Assembly: GCF_000169435.1 (NCBI RefSeq)
Contig: NZ_AAYB01000001.1
Coordinates: 1-64,000, forward strand
DNA: 64,000 nt
DNA from: Roseobacter sp. CCS2
Lineage (GTDB): Bacteria; Pseudomonadota; Alphaproteobacteria; Rhodobacterales; Rhodobacteraceae
Direction of reading: 5' to 3'
Part shown: piece by piece, positions 17,671 to 27,084 of the stretch
How the letters are laid out: every line of letters begins with the position of its first letter
Position numbering within the stretch: the stretch's first letter is position 1
Notes under the pieces: model-generated
What the model saw: the letters and a program-made list of their open reading frames with translations, nothing else
Database searches by the model: none
Told to the model about the DNA's origin: nothing
Made by a program: the position numbers and the translations under genes

Positions 17671-19158
17671 TTATGTGTCCTTGCCCACGTGCAGGCGCCC
17701 ATCCGCGAACTCGATCTCCAGCGCTTTGGCCTTCTGTGCGGCACCTTTGGTTGTCACCACAGCGCCGTCGCCGCGCACCACCGCATAACCACGCTTGAGT
17801 GTCTCGACATAGCCCAGTGTTTCGCGCAACCGATCAAGCGCTTCCAGCTTTGAGAGGCGCTCGGCTTGCTGTCGCGAAGCGCGGTCCGATAAGCGGCGCA
17901 GTGTGCCAATTAACCGGTCAGACTGACGGGACACACGATCTTGCAAGACCCCTGCCCGCAACCCGCGACTGGTCTGCTCAAGCGTTGTGCGCGCCTCGCG
18001 TGACCTGCGTTTTAACGCGGGCCCAAGGCGGTCTGATAACCCATCCAGCCGCCGCCGGTCTTCGGCCAGACGGCGTGACAGGATGCCGGGGCGCAAAGCG
18101 GCCTCGCTCATTTGCAACCGTTTCTTCGCCGCAGCCCCTGTAAGGGCCGCAGGCAACCGCTCGCCCAGATAATCCAGACGCTGACGCGGTCCTTCAACCA
18201 GCGCATCCACCTGTGGCAGGGCCCTGCCCAGATCGCGAACCCTTTGCTGGCGCTGCGTCAGCCCGGTGGTCAACGCCCGACTTAACCGCGCGCCCTGTTG
18301 GTCCGCCCAGGCCAGCAATTCCATACGCACCGGCACAGCCAGTTCAGCCGCCGCCGTCGGTGTTGGTGCCCGCATATCCGATACAAAATCAATCAACGTT
18401 GTATCCGTCTCGTGGCCCACAGCAGATATCAGCGGGATGTCCGACGCCGCTGCAGCTCGCGCGACAACCTCTTCGTTAAATCCCCAAAGGTCCTCTAGCG
18501 ATCCGCCGCCGCGGGCAACGATAAGCAGATCAGGACGCGGCAAAGCACCACCGGGGGTCAATGTGTTAAATCCTTCAATCGCCGCCGCCACCTCTGGCGC
18601 GCATTTCTGGCCTTGAACGGCCACTGGCCAGACCAGAACCTTGCGCGGGAACCGGTCCCGCAACCGGTGCAGGATATCACGAATAACCGCACCCGAAGGC
18701 GACGTCACAACACCAATAATCTCTGGCAGATACGGCAGCTCTTTCTTGCGCTCTGGCGCAAAAAACCCCTCGGCCGCCAAAGCTGCCTTGCGTTTTTCAA
18801 GCATAGCCATCAAAGCGCCCGCGCCCGCAGGCGCAATATCTTCGATCACCATCTGATATTTGGACTGGCCAGGAAAGGTTGTCAGCTTACCGGTCGCGAC
18901 AACCTCCATGCCTTCCTCTGGGCGATGCGCCAGTCCCTGCGCGCGGCCTTTCCAGATCACACCGGCCAGCACTGCGCGGTCATCCTTCAAATCCATATAA
19001 ATGTGCCCTGACGCAGGCCGGGATACCCGCCCAATCTCGCCTTTTACACGCACATGGGAAAAACCACCTTCAATGGCCTTTTTGACTGCACCAGAAATCT
19101 CGGATACCGAAAATTCCGGCGTATTATCCGCCGGTTCATCTTCAAATAGATCGTTCAT
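17671..19158 (-). CDS. xseA: exodeoxyribonuclease VII large subunit
   Basis: A 495-residue ExoVII large subunit; with XseB it degrades single-stranded DNA from both ends. The start at 19158 gives the N-terminal OB-fold (FSVSEISGAVKKAIEGGF, VKGEIGRVSRPASGHIYMDL, DDRAVLAGVIWKG). The catalytic core has GVVTSPSGAVIRDIL, LIVARGGGSLEDLWGFNEE and SAVGHETDTTLIDFVSDMRAPTP in short segments. The C-terminal half is Arg/Ala-rich coiled coil. It overlaps the downstream side of the 19155-19748 gene by 4 bp. Confidence 0.96.
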   Translation of the reverse strand: MNDLFEDEPADNTPEFSVSEISGAVKKAIEGGFSHVRVKGEIGRVSRPASGHIYMDLKDDRAVLAGVIWKGRAQGLAHRPEEGMEVVATGKLTTFPGQSKYQMVIEDIAPAGAGALMAMLEKRKAALAAEGFFAPERKKELPYLPEIIGVVTSPSGAVIRDILHRLRDRFPRKVLVWPVAVQGQKCAPEVAAAIEGFNTLTPGGALPRPDLLIVARGGGSLEDLWGFNEEVVARAAAASDIPLISAVGHETDTTLIDFVSDMRAPTPTAAAELAVPVRMELLAWADQQGARLSRALTTGLTQRQQRVRDLGRALPQVDALVEGPRQRLDYLGERLPAALTGAAAKKRLQMSEAALRPGILSRRLAEDRRRLDGLSDRLGPALKRRSREARTTLEQTSRGLRAGVLQDRVSRQSDRLIGTLRRLSDRASRQQAERLSKLEALDRLRETLGYVETLKRGYAVVRGDGAVVTTKGAAQKAKALEIEFADGRLHVGKDT

Positions 19159-19748
19159 GTGACGCCCTTCTTGCGCTGTGTTTGCAGGGGAAGGGACGAA
19201 AACTTCCACTTTAGAAACAAAGTCGTCAGGAACAATACAGCACCAAGTCCCGCAAACAGTATGGAGTTGAAAACCAGCGAAAGCATAATCGCCAAAACAC
19301 CGCTGATCCAGAACAGGATGCTCGACATCCGGACAGTGGCGACATCCGGATCAGGCCAGTACTGCACCTGCGCCCGGCCAAATTCTTCGGCGTAATAATC
19401 CAGTGTACGCAGATATGCCGGATCATTTTGAAAAGGGGGCAAATCACCGGGGTGGTGGATGGTCCGACCAATGATGCGCGGGCAAAAATCCTCAAAATAG
19501 GCTTTGCTGTCATCTGCATGCATTTGCCAAACAACATTGACAATCGGTGATGGGGCCAATGTCTCTCCGGTGCTGCCGACCAAATACATAAAACGGCGGT
19601 ATTCTTCGACCAAAATATAGCAAACATCGATTGAATGCCCGGTTTCATCTTCCAGACGGTCCACAAGTGATCGCGTTAATGGACGCTCATGAAAGCTATA
19701 ACCTTCAAGGCGATGCCAGAGCTGCCGGTCCTTTTTGATCGGTGTCAT
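19155..19748 (-). CDS. membrane-anchored GRDP-like (DUF1399-type) protein
   Basis: A 197-residue protein of unclear function. It resembles the glycine-rich-domain-like (DUF1399) family in the segment EEYRRFMYLVGSTGE...VVWQMHADDSKAY..FCPRIIGRTIHHPGD, with conserved Tyr, His and Cys. Two C-terminal hydrophobic segments (ILFWISGVLAIMLSLVF and LFAGLGAVLFLTTLFL) anchor it, so the soluble domain likely faces the cytoplasm. The stop overlaps the xseA start by 4 bp. The start at 19748 is chosen over one 11 codons upstream. The family match is inferred from memory of the pattern. Confidence 0.6.
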   Translation of the reverse strand: MTPIKKDRQLWHRLEGYSFHERPLTRSLVDRLEDETGHSIDVCYILVEEYRRFMYLVGSTGETLAPSPIVNVVWQMHADDSKAYFEDFCPRIIGRTIHHPGDLPPFQNDPAYLRTLDYYAEEFGRAQVQYWPDPDVATVRMSSILFWISGVLAIMLSLVFNSILFAGLGAVLFLTTLFLKWKFSSLPLQTQRKKGVT

Positions 19749-19909
19749 GTTTTGGTGTTCGCTTACTAACTGTCGCCCCACGCCAACAGTAATATGAAGT
19801 GGTCAATTGGCCAAGCGCCAAGCATCAAAAACATGGCCACCTGCGCCACTTGTCGTCATGCAGCAACCACCATAAAACCGGGACAACTTCAGCATGGGCA
19901 AGGATAGAT

Positions 19910-21172
19910 ATGAACATTCTCATTTTGGGCAGCGGCGGACGTGAGCATAGCCTTGCATGGGCCGTGAAACAGAACCCTAAATGCGATCGTTTGATCGTCG
20001 CGCCCGGCAACGCGGGTATTGCCACGATTGCAGAATGCGCCGATATCAATATCCTTGATGGTGGCGCAGTTGCGACATTTGCCGAAGAAAACGCCATTGA
20101 TTTTGTCATCGTCGGACCCGAGGCCCCCTTGGCCGCAGGCGTCGCTGATCGCTTGCGCAAGGCGGGGCTTTTGGTCTTTGGCCCCAGCCAAGCCGCCGCC
20201 CAATTGGAAGCTTCAAAATCATTCACAAAATCCATCTGCGATGCCGCCAATGCACCTACTGCAGCCTATGCGCATTTTACGGATGCTGATGCTGCAAAAA
20301 GCTATATTCGCGCACAAGGCGCACCTATTGTTGTCAAGGCCGATGGGCTTGCTGCTGGTAAAGGCGTGATTGTCGCCATGACAGAGGATAACGCACTGGC
20401 CGCCATCGACGATATGTTCGATGGCAGCTTCGGGGACGCCGGTGCCGAGGTCGTTATTGAAGAGTTCATGGAAGGCGAAGAGGCTTCGTTCTTTGTTCTT
20501 TGTGATGGCAAAACCATCCTGCCTGTTGGTACCGCCCAAGACCATAAGCGCGCCTATGATGGTGATACCGGGCCAAACACCGGCGGCATGGGCGCATATT
20601 CCCCCGCCCCGGTAATGAGCGATGAAATCACACAAAAAGCACTTGATGAAATTATCAAACCAACCATGGACGAGATGTACAAACGTGGCACCCCTTTTCA
20701 GGGCGTTCTGTTTTGCGGATTGATGATCCAGAACGGGCAACCGCGTCTGGTCGAATATAATGTCCGCTTCGGTGACCCTGAATGCCAATGTCTGATGATG
20801 CGCCTTGGCGGTCAGATCCTTGATCTGATGCAGGCCTGTGCGGAAGAACGACTTGATGAGGTACAAGCCAACTGGGCCGATGATCACGCGCTGACAATTG
20901 TCATGGCGGCCAAGGGTTATCCCGGCAGTTACGCCAAAGGCACAGTGATCAAAGGATTAGAGAACCAACCGGAAGATAGTTTTCACGCCGTATTTCATGC
21001 TGGTACGGCGCAGGTTGATGGGCAAATCACAGCGTCTGGCGGTCGCGTGCTGAACATCACCGCACGCGGCAACAGCTTGTCGGAAGCGCACGAAAAAGCC
21101 TATGCCATGGCGCAAGGCATTGATTGGGATGACGGATTTTACCGCTCAGACATTGGGTGGCAGGCGCTTTGA
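19910..21172 (+). CDS. purD: phosphoribosylamine--glycine ligase
   Basis: A 420-residue GAR synthetase of purine biosynthesis (PRA + glycine + ATP to GAR). Seen: MNILILGSGGREHSLAW, an ATP-grasp core with VVKADGLAAGKGVIVA and EEFMEGEEASFFVL, then TGGMGAYSPAPV and EYNVRFGDPECQCLM. Start 19910 has AAGGAT 5-10 bp upstream; the upstream frame is not coding. Cytoplasmic, stands alone, divergent from the DUF1399-type gene. Confidence 0.97.
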   Translation: MNILILGSGGREHSLAWAVKQNPKCDRLIVAPGNAGIATIAECADINILDGGAVATFAEENAIDFVIVGPEAPLAAGVADRLRKAGLLVFGPSQAAAQLEASKSFTKSICDAANAPTAAYAHFTDADAAKSYIRAQGAPIVVKADGLAAGKGVIVAMTEDNALAAIDDMFDGSFGDAGAEVVIEEFMEGEEASFFVLCDGKTILPVGTAQDHKRAYDGDTGPNTGGMGAYSPAPVMSDEITQKALDEIIKPTMDEMYKRGTPFQGVLFCGLMIQNGQPRLVEYNVRFGDPECQCLMMRLGGQILDLMQACAEERLDEVQANWADDHALTIVMAAKGYPGSYAKGTVIKGLENQPEDSFHAVFHAGTAQVDGQITASGGRVLNITARGNSLSEAHEKAYAMAQGIDWDDGFYRSDIGWQAL

Positions 21173-21423
21173 GGTTATCGGATTTTAGTTTTCGGTCGGC
21201 CTAGTCAGAGTGCAAAGTTTGTAACCTCACCCAGCAATCTGCACGCGCGAATTTAGGTATGTGTGTTGGAATGGGCCCCGGCGCCATCAATTTAGGTGGT
21301 CGGCCAACATATCAAGTCAATGTCGTCATAGTTGTCGTTTCAAAAAATTGATATTAATCAGCGGCCCAGTATCCGGTGACTTGGTTTTGAAAACATACAA
21401 CAACAGTCTAGGAAAAATCGAAA
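21173..21423. other. AT-richer intergenic stretch after purD
   Basis: Between purD and the small membrane protein gene. No clear gene, RNA or terminator was recognised; a promoter for the following gene may lie in the AT-rich last 100 bp. Confidence 0.3.
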
Positions 21424-21681
21424 ATGGATAAATTTGTCGTCTCGGTGTTAGCGCCTGTATTAAAGGTATTTATGGTCATCGGCGTGTTATGCGGTATTGC
21501 TATTGCTGGCTTAGGAGCAGGTAGCGCAATGGAGGCCATTAATTTGTCCAACGAATTCGGCGGCGTAGAGCCATCAGTCATCATTAGTGTTGGACTGGGA
21601 CTGATTTTGTTTTTCGCAGTCCAGTATTTCGTGCTCAAGATGTTTGTCGGCAAAGCAAAAGCAAGATTAGCTGCACAGTAG
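21424..21681 (+). CDS. small two-helix membrane protein, unknown function
   Basis: An 85-residue protein with two hydrophobic segments (VFMVIGVLCGIAIAGLGAG and IISVGLGLILFFAVQYFVL), and a basic C-terminal tail (MFVGKAKARLAAQ). I do not recognise the family. A possible AGGA ribosome site precedes the ATG by about 10 bp. It stands alone between purD and carD in lower-GC DNA and ends before a perfect 11-bp inverted repeat. The overlapping opposite-strand frame lacks protein-like features and was not called. Confidence 0.6.
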   Translation: MDKFVVSVLAPVLKVFMVIGVLCGIAIAGLGAGSAMEAINLSNEFGGVEPSVIISVGLGLILFFAVQYFVLKMFVGKAKARLAAQ

Positions 21682-21704
21682 CAACGACGAAACGAACGCA
21701 GATC

Positions 21705-21739
21705 TGTAGGTGGAAATGACAGTCCGTCTTCCACCTACA
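21705..21739. terminator. inverted repeat after the small membrane protein gene
   Basis: TGTAGGTGGAA and TTCCACCTACA, 11 bp perfect, separated by 13 bases and lying 23 bp after the stop. It is a good stem-loop but is not followed by a T run on either strand; it may end or stabilise the transcript. Confidence 0.45.
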
Positions 21740-21864
21740 AACACGTTAGCATTCTATATAGATAAATAGCTATCCCGATCTAGAGATCGCGCTTAGTAAG
21801 CCTAAGCACCCACTCATTCTCAGTTCTGAAACATCTCCAAAACTCAAATCAATGGGTGCAGACT

Positions 21865-22371
21865 TTAAGCCGCGCGGCTCACGAGAACCGAGTCGATTTC
21901 AGCCGCAGCCGCATTCTCGTCATTGCCTGCCACCGCAGCAATTTCGCGGGTCAGTCGTTCAAGGGCAGCTTCGTAAAGCTGACGCTCAGAATAACTTTGT
22001 TCGCGCTGATCATCCTGGCGGTGCAGGTCGCGCACAACCTCGGCAATCGCGATTAGATCGCCAGAGTTAATTTTTTGCTCATATTCCTGCGCCCGGCGCG
22101 ACCACATAGCTTTTTTGACCTTAGCCTTACCACGCAGTGTTTTCATCGCATGGCTGACCACATCCGGGGTTGCCAAAGCGCGCATCCCGACATGGGTCGC
22201 CTTGTCGGTTGGTACACGCAGGGTCATCTTGTCTTTCTCAAAAGAGATAACAAACATCTCAAGTTCAAAACCCGCAACCTCTTGTGTTTCAATCGAAACA
22301 ATCTTGCCTACGCCATGCGCAGGGTAAACGACAAACTCGTTCGGGCTAAAATCATACTTCTTCTTGCTCAT
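21865..22371 (-). CDS. carD: CarD family transcriptional regulator
   Basis: A 168-residue CarD_CdnL protein. It binds RNA polymerase (beta subunit) via an N-terminal Tudor-like domain (FSPNEFVVYPAHGVGKIVSIE) and promoter DNA via a helical C-terminal domain (DVVSHAMKTLRGKAKVKKAMW, then RQLYEAALERLTREI). In alphaproteobacteria CarD stabilises open complexes at many vegetative promoters. Start 22371 gives MSKKKYDFSP; a longer frame has no support. It follows fdxA on the same strand, 212 bp apart, with a terminator-like hairpin in the gap. Confidence 0.95.
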   Translation of the reverse strand: MSKKKYDFSPNEFVVYPAHGVGKIVSIETQEVAGFELEMFVISFEKDKMTLRVPTDKATHVGMRALATPDVVSHAMKTLRGKAKVKKAMWSRRAQEYEQKINSGDLIAIAEVVRDLHRQDDQREQSYSERQLYEAALERLTREIAAVAGNDENAAAAEIDSVLVSRAA

Positions 22372-22409
22372 GATCGTCCTTTCATGGCGATACAGACTGA
22401 TAAGCGACA

Positions 22410-22442
22410 AAAAAACCGCCGGGGGCAACGTGCCTCCGCCGG
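22410..22442 (-). terminator. imperfect hairpin with T7 in the fdxA-carD gap
   Basis: On the minus strand GGCGGAGGCA, loop CGT, TGCCCCCGGC (8 of 10 pairs) is followed by GG and seven T. It could terminate fdxA transcription or attenuate read-through into carD, whose start codon is only 38 bp further. Confidence 0.4.
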
Positions 22443-22583
22443 GGTGTGTCGGTTACGAAACTGGATCATTTTTTTCGCAGCATTAACACTACTGTATCAC
22501 AAAAACCGCGTTTCTGAAAGCGCTGCATTGCAGCACAGCAAAACCTATAAATATGAATTACTTACGGTCACAGCTGTGCCGAA

Positions 22584-22919
22584 TCATCCGCCTTCGCCAG
22601 CGGCCTCGGAAAAAAGCTCCATCTTGCCTTCTTTGCCGTCCATATCATCGGCGGTGGGCAGTGGATCTTTTTTTGTAATGATCACCGGCCACATTTCGGA
22701 ATACTTGCGGTTAAATTCAACCCATTTTTCCATGTCAGGCTCTGTATCAGGGCGGATCGCATCGGCGGGGCATTCAGGCTCGCACACACCGCAATCGATG
22801 CATTCGTCAGGATGGATCACCAGCATGTTTTCACCTTCGTAGAAGCAGTCCACAGGGCAGACTTCGACGCAGTCAGTGTATTTACAGGCAATGCAGTTGT
22901 CGTTGACGATATATGTCAT
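22584..22919 (-). CDS. fdxA: ferredoxin (7Fe, FdxA type)
   Basis: A 111-residue 3Fe-4S/4Fe-4S ferredoxin of the Azotobacter FdI type. Cluster motifs: [17 protein letters not shown] near the N-terminus and [12 protein letters not shown]. Family-specific [14 protein letters not shown] lies between. The C-terminal tail is acidic ([17 protein letters not shown]). It is a low-potential electron carrier in the cytoplasm; its partner enzyme is unknown. A common neighbour of carD in Rhodobacterales. Start codon ATG at 22919. Confidence 0.95.
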   Translation of the reverse strand: MTYIVNDNCIACKYTDCVEVCPVDCFYEGENMLVIHPDECIDCGVCEPECPADAIRPDTEPDMEKWVEFNRKYSEMWPVIITKKDPLPTADDMDGKEGKMELFSEAAGEGG

Positions 22920-23137
22920 GGGGTGCAGGTTCCGAAGTAGCTAACGACGCCTTGCTAGAATAGACTGCCAAGGCATTCAAGGTCCAACAGACCAAGTGAC
23001 GCGGTGGCGCGACAGAAACCGCGTGACTGGCGCAAACAAGCGCCGGAATGCAACGCGCAAAGCTGGACGAACGCCCCCATTTCGCCCATCGTTGTGGTAG
23101 GAATTGAAACTGGGTTTTTACGATTGGGGGAAATCAC

Positions 23138-23854
23138 ATGTCACTGATGAACACTGTTACCAAAATGGCCATCGGCTTTGCCATGGCAAAAGGTATGGAT
23201 GCCATGCAGAAAAATGGTGGCCTTGGGAATGTCCTGCAGGGCCTGACGGCTGGCAAGGGTAACGATAATTCGCAACAGGCCGGGGGTCTGGGTGGGATGT
23301 TAGGGCAGCTGACCGGTGGTAGTGGCGCTGGCGGCGGGCTTGGCGGAATGTTGGGCCAACTTGGCGGCGGTACTGCTGCTGCGGGTGGGCTTGGTGGTCT
23401 TGGCGCGCTTTTGGGCGGGTTGGCTGGTGCGCGCGGTGGCGACGGGGGCGGTGGACTGGAAGCGATGCTGAACCAAGACAACCCCGCCGATGAACCCGAC
23501 GAAGACGAGATGGCCAAACTAATGCTACGCGCCATGACGCAGGCCGCGCGCGCCGACGGTGACCTTGACGCGGCTGAAAAAGCGAAACTGACCGAAGCAC
23601 TTAGCGACAGTGACCCGGGCACCATGAAAATCCTGCAGGATATTCTGTCAGCGCCCGTTAGCGCCGCGCAACTGGCCTCTGACACGCCAAAGGGGTTGGA
23701 AACGCAGGTTTATACCATGTCGGTTAATTCAATCACGCCGGACAATCAGGCCGAAGCACGGTATCTGCACGAATTGGCCAGTGGCCTTGGTATTCAGCCG
23801 CAAACGGCAAATACCATTCACGACAGCCTTGGCGCACCCCGGCTGTACGGCTAG
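23138..23854 (+). CDS. DUF533 (YebE/TerB-like) protein with Gly-rich N-terminus
   Basis: A 238-residue protein. The N-terminal half has imperfect Gly/Leu repeats (GGLGGMLGQLTGG, GGLGGMLGQLGGG, GGLGGLGALLGG). The C-terminal domain fits DUF533/TerB: KLMLRAMTQAARADGDLDAAE, then VYTMSVNSITPDNQAEARYL and HDSLGAPRLY. DUF533 proteins are inner-membrane-associated proteins of unknown function. Its last codons overlap the convergent S4-domain gene by 4 bp. The Gly-rich part may be membrane-associating or disordered. Confidence 0.8.
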   Translation: MSLMNTVTKMAIGFAMAKGMDAMQKNGGLGNVLQGLTAGKGNDNSQQAGGLGGMLGQLTGGSGAGGGLGGMLGQLGGGTAAAGGLGGLGALLGGLAGARGGDGGGGLEAMLNQDNPADEPDEDEMAKLMLRAMTQAARADGDLDAAEKAKLTEALSDSDPGTMKILQDILSAPVSAAQLASDTPKGLETQVYTMSVNSITPDNQAEARYLHELASGLGIQPQTANTIHDSLGAPRLYG

Positions 23855-24222
23855 TCCAGCCCCATATCGCGGCGGTCTTTCTTGGTTGGACGACCGCCTT
23901 TTTCGTATCTGGGGTTTGCACCCTTCGCGGCAACGGGTCGCTCTTTCGGCGCTGGTGTCAGGTCTTCGTAAAGCGCCTGCGCTTCGGGTGCGGGACCACG
24001 GCGTTCGCCACAAGCCAGAATGCGCACAACCTTGGTGTCATTTGCCTGCACAAAGGTCAGCACATTGCCCGGTCCAACGGCCCGTGCCGGTTTGCTGACT
24101 GGCTGGCTGTCCACACGCACCTTACCGCCTGTCACCACCCCGGCCGCAAGACTGCGCGATTTGAAAAACCGCGCATGCCACAGCCACTTGTCCAGCCGGA
24201 TGGTCGGACGCAGGTCGGTCAA
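23851..24222 (-). CDS. S4-domain RNA-binding protein (Hsp15-like)
   Basis: A 123-residue protein with an N-terminal S4 domain (RLDKWLWHARFFKSRSLAA, then GKVRVDSQPVSKPARAVGPG) and a basic C-terminal tail (GANPRYEKGGRPTKKDRRD). This is the HslR/Hsp15 architecture, a heat-shock protein that recycles 50S subunits carrying a nascent chain. It overlaps the upstream helicase gene by 4 bp (ATGA) and the convergent DUF533 gene by 4 bp. It is probably co-transcribed with the RNA helicase, which suggests a joint role in RNA or ribosome handling (inference). Confidence 0.87.
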   Translation of the reverse strand: MTDLRPTIRLDKWLWHARFFKSRSLAAGVVTGGKVRVDSQPVSKPARAVGPGNVLTFVQANDTKVVRILACGERRGPAPEAQALYEDLTPAPKERPVAAKGANPRYEKGGRPTKKDRRDMGLD

Positions 24223-27053
24223 TCCTTTTTGAAACCAGCCAAGGCGGCGGCAAAGGGGTTATCGGGATCAATCTGCTTTTCGCGCTTGGGCTTGGCCTGA
24301 TAGGTTTGCGGCTTGTTGCTACCACCACCCTGCGGCTTGCCTTTACCCTTTGGTTTGCCTTTTCCGCGCGGACGGGCATCGCCCTGTGGGCGCGCGGGAC
24401 GCGCGGCGCGACCACCCCATGTAAAGGTATAAAATACCTCTTGTTCGGACTCCGCATTCGGATCCGGCACAGGCGGCGTATCGGCTGGCGTGTCAGCGGG
24501 AAGCTCTTGTGGCACATCTGTCGGTGTCTCGGAAGGCGGATCGACAGGCGTTTCCTGCGGCGCATCAGGCGGTGTTTCAACAGGTGGCAGACCCGGTATT
24601 TCCTGAGGTGCATCAGGCTGCGGTGTGTCAGGCACTTCGACAGGTGGCGTATCAGGTGTTTGCGGCGGTTTCGCCGCTTTTACCTTTTCACGCTCGCCCT
24701 TTTCTGCCTTGTATCCAAGACCGGACATCAGATCCGCGAATTGCTCCAACGTCATGCCTGTGATTGAAAGCATATCGGGATTGGCTTCAAACCCGCCACG
24801 ACTGTCCTGATCACGCAGCATATCGGCCAGACGTTCCAACATATCGATACGGATCGCCCGTTCGCCAGCGGCGCGATAGCCCGCCATTGCGTAATACCCC
24901 GGCACCGCATCTTTGGATGCTGGGACTGTCACCAAACCGGGCGGTGGACTTTCTGGAAACTCGCCCAGATCTTTGGACAGCGACCAAAGAACCAACCGCA
25001 ACCGCGTCGGCGCGGGCTTCAGCAAAAGCGGCATGAAAATCGTAAACTGCCCAAAGCGCACGCCGTGTTTGCGCAGCGCGCCGCGCGCATCCTGATCCAG
25101 CGCTTTCACCTCATCAGCAACTTCGCCGCGTGGGATGATGCCGAACCCTTCGGCCATGCGGAAGGCAAAGCCCTTTGCCGTACCTGTCAGCGTCTCATCA
25201 TTCTTAAGTGCCAAGAGCGGCTCAAAGCCGGCGGCAATTTTGCGATCAATGAAATGCTGCAACCGGCGTTGCACCTTAGCGGCAACATCGGCACCGGCTT
25301 CATCATCGACGAAAGCCTCGATCCCCGGCTTAAGGGCGTCATCGCCTTTCACCAGTTTACCAACGGCCTGATCGCCCCACATCAGACCACCTTGTTCGGT
25401 GAAATCAATTTCGGGGTCCGGTGCGTTGTAGAACCGATCCGCCAACAAATGAAATTGCGGGACCAGTGCCTGCACCGAAGCCTGGCGCAGCGTCTTGGCC
25501 TCATCGGGGCTGCCGGCCTTATCCATCCGGAACCGGAACCCTTCCAACCGTCCGACGAATTCGCCCTCTACGGTGACTTCGCCTTTATCATTCACGTCAG
25601 CCAAAAGGCTCTCCTTCTGTTTGAGCCGGCGAAGCAGAATACTGGTCCGCCGGTCCACAAATCTTTGCGTCAATGCGCCATGTAGCGCATCTGACAATCG
25701 GTCTTCTACAGCGCGCGTCTCGTCCCGCCAATGCGATTCGTCACGCAACCATCCGTTGCGTTGTGCCACATAAGTCCATGTACGGATATACGCTAGCCGT
25801 TTTGACAGCGTATCAATGTCGCCGTCGGTGCGGTCAATGCGCCGGACCTGCAAGCCGAACCAATTGGCGGACACATGCCCAAGCTGGTGCAGATCATTGT
25901 AGATATGCGTCAGTAGGCCGGCATGTTCACCTTTACTGATCCCGCGAAAATCGGGAACGCGGCAAACATCCCATAGCAGTTTGACAGACGGACCATCCGT
26001 GGCACGCGCCGCCACTTCGTCGTCCATCGCCAATGCCTTGAGTGCCGCAAGATCATCGCTTTCGCGCACCCTTGTCAGCCAGAAATCATCGGTGCGTTCT
26101 TCCAAAGTCGCGATCAAACGCTTGACTGATCCAAACTGCAAACGGCTGTTGCGCCACTGAAGTTTCTTGACCGGCTGAAAGCGGTGATCGCAAATGGCCT
26201 GTGCAACACCTTCATCCAAAGGTGGCGCTTCCCCTGTCACACCAAACGTACCGTTCTCAATATGCCGTCCCGCACGACCCGCGATCTGTGCCAGTTCTTC
26301 GGGCTGCAAGTGCCGCATGCGGCGGCCATCAAATTTGGTCAGCGAGGAAAAAGCAACATGGCTGATGTCCAAATTCAGTCCCATTCCGATAGCATCGGTC
26401 GCCACCAGATAGTCCACATCGCCGTTTTGATACATCTCAACCTGGGCGTTCCGCGTGCGTGGGGAAAGTGCGCCCATCACAACCGCTGCACCACCTTTTG
26501 TACGCCGCAAAAGCTCTGCAATGGCATAGACATTTTCAACCGAAAACCCCACGATTGCAGACCGGGCAGGCATTCTGCTTATCTTTTTCGAACCAGAGTA
26601 GGTCAATTGCGACATCCGCTCGCGGCGCATGAAATGCGCGTCCGGGACCATGGCCGAAATCGCATTGCGCATGGTTTCAGCCCCCAGAAACAGCGTTTCA
26701 TGAAGGCCACGCGCATTTAGCAGACGGTCGGTAAAGACGTGACCCCGTTCAGGGTCAGCGCACAGTTGAATCTCATCGACTGCCAGAAAATCGCATCCCA
26801 TGCCCTCTGGCATCGCCTCAACGGTACACACCCAATAGGCAGCGCGCGGCGGCACGATCCGCTCTTCGCCGGTGACCAGTGCAACAACACCGGGGCCTCG
26901 CACTGCGACAATGCGGTCATAAACCTCGCGCGCCAGCAGGCGCAGAGGCAAACCAATCACACCCGTGCGATACGACAACATTCGCTCAATCGCGTAATGC
27001 GTTTTGCCAGTGTTCGTCGGCCCAAGCACGGCCGTGATCCGGGAACCCGTCAT
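24219..27053 (-). CDS. SUV3-like DEAD/H helicase with long Pro/Thr-rich tail
   Basis: A 944-residue helicase resembling mitochondrial SUV3 of the degradosome. Walker A GPTNTGKT at 11-18, DEIQ box at 93-96, motif VI-type region EELAQIAGRAGRHIENG, and the SUV3-typical VAFSSLTKFDGRRMRHL. The C-terminal part from about residue 793 to 873 is rich in Pro, Thr, Asp and Glu (repeated PETP/DTP units), followed by a Gly/Lys/Arg tail (RPRGKGKPKGKGKPQGGG) likely to bind RNA. The S4 protein overlaps downstream. Cytoplasmic; presumed RNA helicase in RNA decay. Confidence 0.9.
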   Translation of the reverse strand: MTGSRITAVLGPTNTGKTHYAIERMLSYRTGVIGLPLRLLAREVYDRIVAVRGPGVVALVTGEERIVPPRAAYWVCTVEAMPEGMGCDFLAVDEIQLCADPERGHVFTDRLLNARGLHETLFLGAETMRNAISAMVPDAHFMRRERMSQLTYSGSKKISRMPARSAIVGFSVENVYAIAELLRRTKGGAAVVMGALSPRTRNAQVEMYQNGDVDYLVATDAIGMGLNLDISHVAFSSLTKFDGRRMRHLQPEELAQIAGRAGRHIENGTFGVTGEAPPLDEGVAQAICDHRFQPVKKLQWRNSRLQFGSVKRLIATLEERTDDFWLTRVRESDDLAALKALAMDDEVAARATDGPSVKLLWDVCRVPDFRGISKGEHAGLLTHIYNDLHQLGHVSANWFGLQVRRIDRTDGDIDTLSKRLAYIRTWTYVAQRNGWLRDESHWRDETRAVEDRLSDALHGALTQRFVDRRTSILLRRLKQKESLLADVNDKGEVTVEGEFVGRLEGFRFRMDKAGSPDEAKTLRQASVQALVPQFHLLADRFYNAPDPEIDFTEQGGLMWGDQAVGKLVKGDDALKPGIEAFVDDEAGADVAAKVQRRLQHFIDRKIAAGFEPLLALKNDETLTGTAKGFAFRMAEGFGIIPRGEVADEVKALDQDARGALRKHGVRFGQFTIFMPLLLKPAPTRLRLVLWSLSKDLGEFPESPPPGLVTVPASKDAVPGYYAMAGYRAAGERAIRIDMLERLADMLRDQDSRGGFEANPDMLSITGMTLEQFADLMSGLGYKAEKGEREKVKAAKPPQTPDTPPVEVPDTPQPDAPQEIPGLPPVETPPDAPQETPVDPPSETPTDVPQELPADTPADTPPVPDPNAESEQEVFYTFTWGGRAARPARPQGDARPRGKGKPKGKGKPQGGGSNKPQTYQAKPKREKQIDPDNPFAAALAGFKKD

Positions 27054-27084
27054 ATTCTTCCCCGAAACTTCGGAGGGCCTGCGC

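Noticed and set aside
22075..22842. A 255-codon plus-strand frame across carD and fdxA
   Set aside because: Runs antisense through two secure genes and their spacer, with no domain and no ribosome site.
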